A stretch of DNA of 64,000 bases, from contig NZ_KB904124.1 in the NCBI RefSeq assembly GCF_000379945.1, forward strand, positions 604,484 through 668,483, read 5' to 3'. The notes beneath the pieces were generated by a model that ran no database searches, was not told the DNA's origin, and saw nothing but the letters and a program-made list of their open reading frames with translations. The stretch is from Porphyromonas macacae DSM 20710 = JCM 13914. GTDB taxonomy: Bacteria; Bacteroidota; Bacteroidia; Bacteroidales; Porphyromonadaceae. Numbering within the stretch: the stretch's first letter is position 1; each line of letters opens with the position of its first letter. This document shows, in pieces, positions 7,819-15,624 of this stretch. The translations under genes were made by a program, and so were the position numbers.

Positions 7819-9339
7819 ATGACAGACACATTAAAAGAATCACAAGTTACAGAGACATCTGATAAACTTCGGGTATATAGTCAACTCATTGAAGATGTTA
7901 GAATTGGACAAGTAGATGTTTCTGAGCTAGATAGTATAATTGACACAGTTGAAAGATGGCTCTTGGAAGGTCAACTTAACACTTTCAACAAACTTATTTC
8001 CTATTATGTGTTGGGACATGCTTATTGTACGAAGAAATGCCAGCAGTATGCTCCTTCTGAAGCGATGTACAATAATCACCTGGTAATGAAAGAGATCTAT
8101 TATTATCGGATGACTCTTTTCGTTGTTGATGAAATTATGCAAAAAAAAATGCACAGTCTTTTCTTAACAGCTCTCCATTGTGCGTATCAGGCTTATGTTC
8201 ATATTGGGAATATATACGATCATATCGGTCGTCATCAGGATGCTTTGCACTCATATTATCTTGCAGGAAAACGAATTCCTGATGACCACATGTGGAAAAT
8301 TAATATTGGATTTTCATTCGGAAATATGTATGGTTACTACGATATTAAAACTCAACCCTTTGTAATAGAAAGAGCTAAAGAATTTTTGAACCCCTTTCTA
8401 TATAAACCAGAGATAAGGTGTTCGACTTTAGAGGTGTACAAAAGATTGGAACTATTAAAAACGCCTTTTAAAGCCATTGACGAGAATTATGTGTACAATA
8501 CAACGGAGAAGGATATGTATTCTATGTGGGTTAATGACCATTGTTTGAGGCTGAACGCCTATAATGATGTGAATTCTCATTCGAAATTAGCTCAAGAAGA
8601 TAACCTATATTGTGAGTCTATTTTTACTGCTAAGGGAAAAGAAGAGAGTAGTTTTCGTTTGATATCAATGCTGAATGAGATCAAACAAGGGTATGTATCT
8701 GCTAGATATATGCTGTATGAGTACTTTCAGAAATCAGGGTCTTGTCATTTCTCTGATGAAAATGTAGTCTTATTAGATAACTATCAGAATTCAAACTATT
8801 CATACAATGTAGAACTTGCTAAAGCTGCTTTTAGATCATTATATTCATTATTAGACAAGATAGCATTTGCCTTGAATGATTATTTAAGTTTAGGGATTAA
8901 GGAGAAAGATGTTTCATTTAATACTTTTTGGTATAGTGACAAGAAAACTAGGGTACTAAGATCTGAAATATTAAGTTATGCAGAAGTGATATCTTTAGCG
9001 GGATTATTATTCATTAGAAATGATATATATGGGGGGAGTGACTCTTACCTTCAAGCAGAAGAAACAAAGTCTCTGCAGATGGTAAGGAATGCTATGGAGC
9101 ATAGATCGATTCAGATTATTGATCAAGGTATTATGGAGGATAAGTCTGCTGTTTTGTATATTTCAAGACAAGATTTTGAAAAGGTTTCAATGAATCTTAT
9201 TCGAACTGTCAGACAAGCTATTTTTTGCTTTGTAAATGCAATCTCTCATATTAGTTACGATAAGATTCAGGCGGCCAAGGAGCATGGCATGGTAATGTCG
9301 CAATATTATGACGATGTCCTTGACAGCGAGAAAGTGTGA
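7819..9339 (+). CDS. TPR-like protein with C-terminal LA2681-type HEPN domain (putative RNase toxin or effector)
   Basis: 506 residues. The N-terminal ~200 residues are helical and TPR-like (residues ~105-150 include AYVHIGNIYDHIGRHQDALH). The C-terminal ~170 residues resemble the LA2681-like HEPN domain: a long helical bundle with NTFWYSDKKT and then RNAMEH, an R-x4-H motif with Arg423 and His428, the signature of metal-independent HEPN ribonucleases. The gene occupies the position of hipA behind a truncated hipB. It is more AT-rich than the flanking housekeeping genes. The family assignment is from memory of the motif pattern, and the RNase activity is inferred. Confidence 0.68.
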   Translation: MTDTLKESQVTETSDKLRVYSQLIEDVRIGQVDVSELDSIIDTVERWLLEGQLNTFNKLISYYVLGHAYCTKKCQQYAPSEAMYNNHLVMKEIYYYRMTLFVVDEIMQKKMHSLFLTALHCAYQAYVHIGNIYDHIGRHQDALHSYYLAGKRIPDDHMWKINIGFSFGNMYGYYDIKTQPFVIERAKEFLNPFLYKPEIRCSTLEVYKRLELLKTPFKAIDENYVYNTTEKDMYSMWVNDHCLRLNAYNDVNSHSKLAQEDNLYCESIFTAKGKEESSFRLISMLNEIKQGYVSARYMLYEYFQKSGSCHFSDENVVLLDNYQNSNYSYNVELAKAAFRSLYSLLDKIAFALNDYLSLGIKEKDVSFNTFWYSDKKTRVLRSEILSYAEVISLAGLLFIRNDIYGGSDSYLQAEETKSLQMVRNAMEHRSIQIIDQGIMEDKSAVLYISRQDFEKVSMNLIRTVRQAIFCFVNAISHISYDKIQAAKEHGMVMSQYYDDVLDSEKV

Positions 9340-9457
9340 GGAAAATATGGGACAGTTAATCTTCTATTTTTACGTCCATAAAACAATTTAGAAGCTTATG
9401 TTTGGGGAGGAGAAAAGCAAAAAGCCTTTCGAACGTTTTTAATAGAATTATAGTTTT

Positions 9458-9481
9458 TACATTTGCCACTGATAAGGTATA
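9458..9481 (+). promoter_or_regulatory. Promoter core of the hipB-like gene
   Basis: TACATTTG (9458-9465) matches TAnnTTTG and is followed by GCCACTGATAAGGTATA, identical to the fic promoter at 6264-6280. The start codon is at 9493, giving a very short leader. Confidence 0.6.
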
Positions 9482-9492
9482 AGTTTTTTTAT

Positions 9493-9717
9493 ATGGAGGC
9501 AAAGACAATCATAGCGCAGTACGTAAAAGAGATGCGCAAGAAATATAAACTGACACAAGTAGACCTATCCGAGAAAGCAGGAGTGGGACTACGATTCGTG
9601 CGAGAACTGGAGCAGGGCAAGACCACGCTTCGCCTTGATAAGGTCAATAAAGTCTTTGAACTCTTCGGTTCTGAGTGTGGTCCTGTTCCAATCAAACGAG
9701 AAGGAGATAAAGTATAA
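9493..9717 (+). CDS. HipB-like antitoxin / helix-turn-helix regulator (Y4mF-type)
   Basis: 74 residues. Residues ~8-62 form a compact XRE helix-turn-helix (LTQVDLSEKAGVGLRFVREL), and the sequence ends in CGPVPIKREGDKV. The start at 9493 is chosen by homology with the truncated copy at 7638; the in-frame ATG at 9463 lies inside the promoter. Immediately after it is a decayed hipA, so this antitoxin is now an orphan. Its relative hipB' and the palindromes upstream of hipB' suggest it may still repress in trans. Confidence 0.85.
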   Translation: MEAKTIIAQYVKEMRKKYKLTQVDLSEKAGVGLRFVRELEQGKTTLRLDKVNKVFELFGSECGPVPIKREGDKV

Positions 9718-9837
9718 AGCAGGTTATTTTATTAGAAGACATTTAAGGCTGGGATTTTCACAGAAAGTGATGAGGGCTATTCCTTTGCTTATGACAAGGA
9801 CTATCTGACTATGTCAGAAGCTCAAGGCTTGACATAA
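9714..9837 (+). pseudogene. hipA remnant (N-terminal fragment)
   Basis: After hipB the frame reads KQVILLEDI, then one extra T shifts it, then KAGIFTESDEGYSFAYDKDY, the N-terminal signature of HipA kinases, and a stop at 9835. The sequence GTATAAAG at the junction is one base from GTATGAAAG, where an ATGA overlap would have joined the hipB stop to the hipA start; a single G-to-A change would have destroyed the ATG. Fewer than 45 codons of a ~400-codon gene survive. Homology ends about 15 bp before the TGTCCG-repeat element. Confidence 0.7.
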
Positions 9838-9852
9838 ATCAATAGTTATTTT

Positions 9853-10156
9853 GACTGTCCGATAAAAAATATTGCTGTCCGCTAAACGTAATTTTTGTCG
9901 GACAGCCGGTATTCTCCTTTGGCATTCATTTCACAAGAGGCCAAAAACATGCTTGAAAGCCTCTACAATAGAGTTTCCACAAGAAAAGGTTAAATCTATC
10001 CATCAATTTATTTGCCTCTTTTAGCGGACATCCAAATGAACATGCAAAAAATGGGGGCTTGGATGCCGGAAATCATAGAAAACATAGCGAGAAACCGCAT
10101 ATAATCGATGTTGGGAAGCAGATTTTGGGCATATTTGACTTTTAGCGGACAGCAAT
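9853..10156. repeat. Left TGTCCG-type non-autonomous element (plus an extra outer motif)
   Basis: The element 9871-10156 (286 bp) is bounded by perfect inverted ends ATTGCTGTCCGCTAAA and TTTAGCGGACAGCAAT. Inside, the same motif recurs in leftward orientation; the CGGAC cores are at 9899, 10025 and 10146, spaced 126 and 121 bp. An extra rightward motif GACTGTCCGATAAAA lies at 9853-9867. The DNA between motifs is unique and I see no ORF. This covers the gene-free stretch 9838-10203. Confidence 0.75.
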
Positions 10157-10203
10157 AAATAGTTATATACAATGTTTTATTACACTTTACAAGAATAAAG
10201 CAA

Positions 10204-13200
10204 ATGAATATCGAGTGGACTAAACTAAGGTCTTATAATGGTGACCAGAAAAATGCTTTTGAAGAACTCGTTTGTCAGTTGGCAAGAGCAGAGGCTATAG
10301 AGGGTAAGCAGAAGTTTGTAAGAGTAGCTGCTCCCGATTCAGGAGTTGAAGCATATTGTATCCTTGATAATGGTGACGAATTCGGTTGGCAAGCTAAGTT
10401 CTTCAGTACTATGGATGATTCTCAGTGGGATCAGCTTAAAAAATCGTTTGAAACAGCTCTGTCAAAGCACCCTCATTTGACGAAGTATTATATCTGCATC
10501 CCTCTCGATAGAGCAGATGCAAGAGTTAGTGGTCGAAGATATTTATTGGATCGATGGAATGAGAAGCTAGCTGCTTGGACAGAGATTGCTCGAAGGCAAG
10601 GGCGTGAGATAGAGTTTGAGTATTGGGGTGACTCAGAAATATTTGATAGATTGAGCAAATCTGAACATGCTGGTCGACGGTACTATTGGTTTGGTCAAGA
10701 TGAATTTTCTGATAGTTGGTTTAGTCAGAAGTTAGAGGAAAGTATTTCTAATCTCGGTGTGCGTTATACACCTGAACTCAATTTCCAATTGCCGATATCA
10801 TGGATTTTGCAAGGTTTGTCAAGGGATGAATATTTTCAATTTCAATTTGATACGTGTTTTCGTAAACTTCAGACAGAGTTCAACGATCATATGTTGCGAA
10901 TGGATATAGTAGAGCTTCAAGCTGAAATACAAGAAATCTATCTATTATATAATCAAATTACAAGCCTTATTAATCAGATTGATTTTGTAGAAGTTAGCAT
11001 TATTCCTCAAGACCGATTGACTAATCTTTTAGATACCATACGAGACAAGATAAGTACTCTGATAAATAAGCTTTATGAATATGGGGCAAGAAAATCAGAC
11101 CATGGAGGGGGAGCATCTAGTAGTCATTTTTCATCCACGCACGACTTTGAGATTAATAAATTGAGAAAACTAAAAGAATCGATTCTTCAATTTAGAGAAT
11201 TTATTAGTAGCTCATCTGTCAGCTTATCAAACAGACCGATTCTTATTTTGTGTGGAGAGGCTGGTGTAGGTAAGTCACATCTACTAGCCGATATCGCACG
11301 AAATAGGGAAAAACGAGGGATATACACGCTATTACTACTGGGGCAACAGTTTGCAACAACAGAAGATCCTTGGACTCAGATAAAAAAACTTTTACAGCTC
11401 CAATGCGATAGAGATACTTTCCTAGGAGCGCTTAATACAAAGGCAGAAGTATCGGGAGCAAGAGTCCTTATATTCATAGATGCTATCAATGAGGGGCAGG
11501 GTAAAAATATTTGGAAAGATCACATCTCAGGCTTCATCACTGCTCTCAAGCGATTTCCTAATATCGGACTCGTTTTGAGCCTGAGAACATCCTATGAAAA
11601 ACTTCTAATTCCAGATATAGATAGCCTAGGAGCAACAAAGCTCATACACTCTGGCTTCTCTGGATATGAATACGATGCCTCTAAGCTCTTTTTTGACAAT
11701 TATCAGATTAAACAGCCAAGTATTCCTCTGCTTCATCCAGAGTTCTCAAATCCTTTGTTTCTCAAATTATTCTGTGAAGGACTATTCAAAAAGGAACTTC
11801 ACGAAATTCCAGATGGGTATGAAGGGATTAGCAGTATTCTAAACTTCTATTTAGATGTTGTAAATGAGAAAATATCTGACAAGTACAATTATCCACGAAA
11901 ACTTTTTTTAGCTCATAAGGTACTGAAAAGAATAGCAGAAAGGATTGCAGAGACGAACAACTCTTACCTGAGTTATGAAGATGCTTTCAGTTTTATTGAA
12001 AATCTTGAGGAGGCGAAAAGTGTTTTAGATAAATCTCAATTCTTTCAAGATCTAATCTCTGAGGGACTATTGACTGAAAACATCTATTGGGATAAAGGAG
12101 GTAATCCTATTGAGGGCATATACATAGCTTATGAGCGGTTTAGTGATCATTTGGTAGCCTCCTACTTGTTAGAAAAATATTTAGACAAAGGAAATCCAAA
12201 GGAAACATTCTCTGATAGGAATAATAAACTGGGATGTGTCCTATCGGATTGGCATAGTGTTTATCACAACAAAGGATTAATTGAAGCTTTGTCTATACAG
12301 TTACCAGAGGAAATCGGATTGGAACTATATGAAGTAGCTGAGCATGCGAAGGCATTCGAACCTGTTATCTCGGGTTTTATCGAAAGCATTATTTGGAGAA
12401 AAAAGGAGACTCTTAGTGATAAGCAAATTAGCTACATTAATGCGATTATAAGAGGCTCCGAGTATGAGAAAGACTTTATAGACACAATTTTATTGGTTAC
12501 CTCTAATCCTGGGCACTACTTTAATAGCGATTTCTTGCATAATGTTCTTGCTTCTCTTTCTATGGCAGATCGTGACGCTTGGTGGACTCAACTAATTCAT
12601 GATATGTACCCAGATGATTCAGATACTCCAACGACGATTCGGCGCATTATAGACTGGGCTTGGATTGATGATATTAGAGAAAGTCTATCAGATGAATCAG
12701 TCAGACTGATGAGCCAGACAATGATATGGTTTTTGGTAAGCTGCAATAGGACATTACGTGATTCCTCAACAAAAGCTCTAATTTGTCTGCTTAGAGATAA
12801 AATACACGTGTTGATGCAACTTATGGAAAGATTCAAGGAAATTAATGATCCTTATGTTCTCCAACGAATTTATGCAGTTGCCTATGGTTGTGCCGTGCGA
12901 ACAAGTAATATAGAGATTCTAAAGCCATTTGGAGAATTGGTATTTGAATTGATATTCAACACAGAAGAGGTTGTTCCCGATATCCTCTTGCGAGACTATG
13001 CCAAGGGTATAATTGAGTATGCAGTTTTTAAAGGACATAAATTTGAGTTTGATTTAGATCGGATTCGCCCACCATTCAGAAGTGAGCTACCCGATAGTTT
13101 TCCCTCAAGCGAGGATATCGATCGCTATGAGTTTGGCCATGCTCAGAAAGGTTTTACAGGAGTAACCAATATCATAAGCTCTATGACCACGGAATATGGA

Positions 13201-14448
13201 CGTGGAGTTGGTGGCTATGGGGATTTCGGTAGATATGTTTTTGCTAGAGCCTTGTCTCATTGGAACGTAGATGTACATGGATTAAGCAATCTAGCAGTCC
13301 AACGGATTGTCGAAAAGTATGGCTATGATATAGAGAAGCATGGAAGGTTTGATCAGAGCATTGGCTATATGGGACGACACAGCCACCATGAAGAAAGGAT
13401 TGGTAAAAAATACCAATGGATTGCTTTTCATGAGTTGCTAGCGAGAGTTTCAGACAATTACACCTTTTCCTATAATCGATATGGAAATAATCTAGAACCT
13501 CTATATGATGGGCCTTGGAATCCATTTGTTAGAGATATTGACCCAACTATAACACTCCGCAGAAATGAAAAGAAAAAAACTGCAAAGAACTGGTTTCCTC
13601 CCTTATCTTATTCAAACTGGGAGCATTCAAATAGAGATTGGGTACACTTGAAAGATGATTTATTAAATCCAATAGATCAAGTCCTAGTTACTGATGAACA
13701 CAGAGTAGAGTGGCTTGTTCTGGATATGTGCCCAGATTGGAGTGAACCAGACCCTTTAGATGAAAAGGAAAGTAATGGTCTGAAGAAGAGACTGGTCTAT
13801 GACTTGAGTAGTCATATCATTCATAAAGAAGATTTTCCAAAAATGCTTGATTGCTTGAAAAACTATAATCTGCTAGAATGTGAACTCCCTGAAAGCAAAA
13901 CTCTATACGAAATATTCAGTCGAGAGTACTATTGGGCATCAGCTAATGGCACATTTAAATCAGAGTATTACGGTGGTAATAACTGGGACAATTTTTATGC
14001 CGGACATACGACTCGAAAGTTTATTTGTAAAGTGGCAAAGACTGCAATCCAATATTTATGGGAGAACGATCGAGATTACTCCAAAGATGAGTCCTTTAGT
14101 TTCTATAAGCCTGCAGAACTCGTTTTTCGTTTACTTAATCTACAGTATACAGATGTAGAGGGAATGCTTGCCAATGCTGAAGGAGAAATAATTTGTTTCG
14201 ATCCTAGCATTAAGTATAACACACCTAAATGTTTGCTAGTAAGAAAAAAAGACTTCTTAGAAACCCTTGATGCCTATAATCTAAGTGTCTTTTGGAGCAT
14301 TTTGGGAGAGAAGCAAGTTCTCGGATTTTCTATTAAACCAGAAGAATGGGCGGGAAGACTAAATATCTCAGATTTAGTCTATTTTGAGTCTGGAGAGTTC
14401 AAAAGTGGTTCATGCTATGACATAGAAGAGAATGACTCGAAGGAATAA
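10204..14448 (+). CDS. Nuclease-STAND NTPase, Avs-like antiphage defence protein
   Basis: 1414 residues. Residues ~1-170 form a PD-(D/E)xK nuclease-like domain of the Mrr/Cap4 type: helix KNAFEELVCQLAR, Asp45 in PDSGVEA, and Gln63-Ala-Lys65 (EFGWQAKFF). A coiled or helical linker follows, then a STAND/NACHT-like ATPase with Walker A GEAGVGKS at 351-358, Walker B VLIFIDAINE with Asp426, and a sensor-like arginine in LVLSLRTSYE. The remaining ~850 residues are helical-repeat-like, the usual ligand-sensing part. This matches the single-gene AVAST layout (nuclease-STAND-sensor; Avs4 is the best guess at a type, unproven). In the characterised proteins phage-protein recognition triggers DNA cleavage. 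It is alone between two TGTCCG elements, with a terminator behind. Confidence 0.8.
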   Translation: MNIEWTKLRSYNGDQKNAFEELVCQLARAEAIEGKQKFVRVAAPDSGVEAYCILDNGDEFGWQAKFFSTMDDSQWDQLKKSFETALSKHPHLTKYYICIPLDRADARVSGRRYLLDRWNEKLAAWTEIARRQGREIEFEYWGDSEIFDRLSKSEHAGRRYYWFGQDEFSDSWFSQKLEESISNLGVRYTPELNFQLPISWILQGLSRDEYFQFQFDTCFRKLQTEFNDHMLRMDIVELQAEIQEIYLLYNQITSLINQIDFVEVSIIPQDRLTNLLDTIRDKISTLINKLYEYGARKSDHGGGASSSHFSSTHDFEINKLRKLKESILQFREFISSSSVSLSNRPILILCGEAGVGKSHLLADIARNREKRGIYTLLLLGQQFATTEDPWTQIKKLLQLQCDRDTFLGALNTKAEVSGARVLIFIDAINEGQGKNIWKDHISGFITALKRFPNIGLVLSLRTSYEKLLIPDIDSLGATKLIHSGFSGYEYDASKLFFDNYQIKQPSIPLLHPEFSNPLFLKLFCEGLFKKELHEIPDGYEGISSILNFYLDVVNEKISDKYNYPRKLFLAHKVLKRIAERIAETNNSYLSYEDAFSFIENLEEAKSVLDKSQFFQDLISEGLLTENIYWDKGGNPIEGIYIAYERFSDHLVASYLLEKYLDKGNPKETFSDRNNKLGCVLSDWHSVYHNKGLIEALSIQLPEEIGLELYEVAEHAKAFEPVISGFIESIIWRKKETLSDKQISYINAIIRGSEYEKDFIDTILLVTSNPGHYFNSDFLHNVLASLSMADRDAWWTQLIHDMYPDDSDTPTTIRRIIDWAWIDDIRESLSDESVRLMSQTMIWFLVSCNRTLRDSSTKALICLLRDKIHVLMQLMERFKEINDPYVLQRIYAVAYGCAVRTSNIEILKPFGELVFELIFNTEEVVPDILLRDYAKGIIEYAVFKGHKFEFDLDRIRPPFRSELPDSFPSSEDIDRYEFGHAQKGFTGVTNIISSMTTEYGRGVGGYGDFGRYVFARALSHWNVDVHGLSNLAVQRIVEKYGYDIEKHGRFDQSIGYMGRHSHHEERIGKKYQWIAFHELLARVSDNYTFSYNRYGNNLEPLYDGPWNPFVRDIDPTITLRRNEKKKTAKNWFPPLSYSNWEHSNRDWVHLKDDLLNPIDQVLVTDEHRVEWLVLDMCPDWSEPDPLDEKESNGLKKRLVYDLSSHIIHKEDFPKMLDCLKNYNLLECELPESKTLYEIFSREYYWASANGTFKSEYYGGNNWDNFYAGHTTRKFICKVAKTAIQYLWENDRDYSKDESFSFYKPAELVFRLLNLQYTDVEGMLANAEGEIICFDPSIKYNTPKCLLVRKKDFLETLDAYNLSVFWSILGEKQVLGFSIKPEEWAGRLNISDLVYFESGEFKSGSCYDIEENDSKE

Positions 14449-14542
14449 GTATCCTGAAGTTTATTTTTTGAGATGTTGTAAAGTTCTTGACATATAATTC
14501 GGTCTTCCGTTCCTAACAGAACAAAAATAGGAAGAATAAGGC

Positions 14543-14590
14543 AATCGCCTAAAGGCATTTGTAGGATGCTATTAGGCGATTTATTGTTTT
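14543..14590 (+). terminator. Intrinsic terminator after the Avs-like gene
   Basis: AATCGCCTAA and TTAGGCGATT form a 10-bp stem over a ~19-nt loop, followed by TATTGTTTTTT. It ends directly at the edge of the right TGTCCG element. Confidence 0.75.
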
Positions 14591-14592
14591 TT

Positions 14593-14971
14593 ATTGCTGT
14601 CCGATAAAACTTTTGCATTCACTCGTAGCCCCATTCAAGCTCAGGTAATATGTGGATGTAAGCTCTCTTCCTCCAAAATAAATTCCTAAATACCTGTCAT
14701 TCAATAAAAATCATCGGCTGTCCGCTAAAATCTGCGTGAAAAGGACGTTATACAGCCCTGTGTTTGCGCCAGAGGTTTTTGAATAGTAGACGGGAGAAGG
14801 GAATGTGTGCGGTTATACGGTTTTCATCCTTCCTCAAGGTCGGCTGTCCGGCAAAATCAGTGCTGTATAAAGGTGGAGGGGCTTACTCAAACAAAATCAG
14901 ACGGAATACAACCTATTCACTAGGATTGAAAGCCCTATTTTTCCCTCTTCTAAAGTTTAGCGGACAGCAAT
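14593..14971. repeat. Right TGTCCG-type non-autonomous element
   Basis: 379 bp, bounded by ATTGCTGTCCGATAAA (left) and TTTAGCGGACAGCAAT (right). Internal rightward motifs GGCTGTCCGCTAAAA and GGCTGTCCGGCAAAA give GTCCG cores at 14599, 14720 and 14846, spaced 121 and 126 bp. That is exactly the spacing in the left element, which is in the opposite orientation, although the intervening sequences show no clear similarity. No transposase or ORF is seen. Confidence 0.75.
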
Positions 14972-14979
14972 ATATTGTT

Positions 14980-15570
14980 TTAGTGTTTCAGTTGTTGAGT
15001 GAGGGCTTCTTGCTCTTGGGAGAGACGTTGTTGCTGGAGCTGGAGTTCGGCTTGGCGTTCGATGGCGAGTTCGTAGTTCGTGACACGAGAGCGGAGCTTG
15101 CGGATGCTGTCATCTGAGTCCTCTGCTGAGAAAAGGCTGTCAAGGCTGGCGATGTTTGGCTGTGTATAGCCGAGCTCCATTCGTAGGATACGATAGCGGA
15201 GAGCGTGACTATCAAGGGTTTGATTGACACCATAGAAATGCGATGCCCAACCGATAACGCAGGCGAGGAAAGCGACCATCACACTCCATACGAGCCATTC
15301 TGTTCAGCATTTGGCATCCAGAAGGTAGTACTTCGTGACCTTAACTTCGGGAGAGGTTTGTTTAGTTTGGAGTTCTGTAAAGAGTTTGTCGGTTGCTTCG
15401 TCTTGACTTATTCATACCTCGGCAATGCCTTTCTTCATTTCGTGGATGCGCTCGCCGAGCTTAGTAATCACTTTGATGAGCTCTCCTCTAAACGCTTCAT
15501 GGAGATGAATGGATACTTGATGAAGATTGAACTTGAAGTAAAGCCTAAAAGTTGGACAAAAAACTTTTAG
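14980..15570 (-). pseudogene. Decayed mobilisation-type gene with in-frame stops
   Basis: Read leftward, one frame runs from about 15565 to the stop at 14980 with two internal stops: ...GELIKVITKLGERIHEMKKG... stop ...KVTKYYLLDAKC stop, then a membrane helix (VMVAFLACVIGWASHFYGV) and a long helical tail rich in Q/E/R. The layout (N-terminal helical region, one membrane segment, C-terminal coiled coil) resembles small proteins near mob/tra genes of Bacteroidota mobile elements; that link is from memory. Reading continuity across both stops argues for recent inactivation. Confidence 0.55.
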
Positions 15571-15580
15571 GCTTTACTTC
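15535..15580. repeat. Perfect 17-bp-stem hairpin at the island edge
   Basis: GAAGTAAAGCCTAAAAG and CTTTTAGGCTTTACTTC are perfect inverted arms around a 12-nt loop (TTGGACAAAAAA). It lies at the 5' end of the decayed gene and 45 bp from the end of mnmE. It lacks a T-tract on either side, so a plain terminator is not obvious; it may be an element end or an inverted duplication. Confidence 0.6.
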
Positions 15581-15624
15581 GCTTTTGGCAAAGACCCTAT
15601 TGAGTGATTGATGTTAATCAAGTC

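Noticed and set aside
7472..7843. 123-codon frame on the minus strand over the operator array and hipB'
   Set aside because: It reads antisense through palindromes and a helix-turn-helix gene; the equivalent shadow exists opposite hipB at 9489-9695.
9871..14971. The regularly spaced TGTCCG motifs as a CRISPR-like array
   Set aside because: Repeats are only ~15 bp, spacers are over 100 bp, there are three units per array in opposite orientations, and no cas gene is present.
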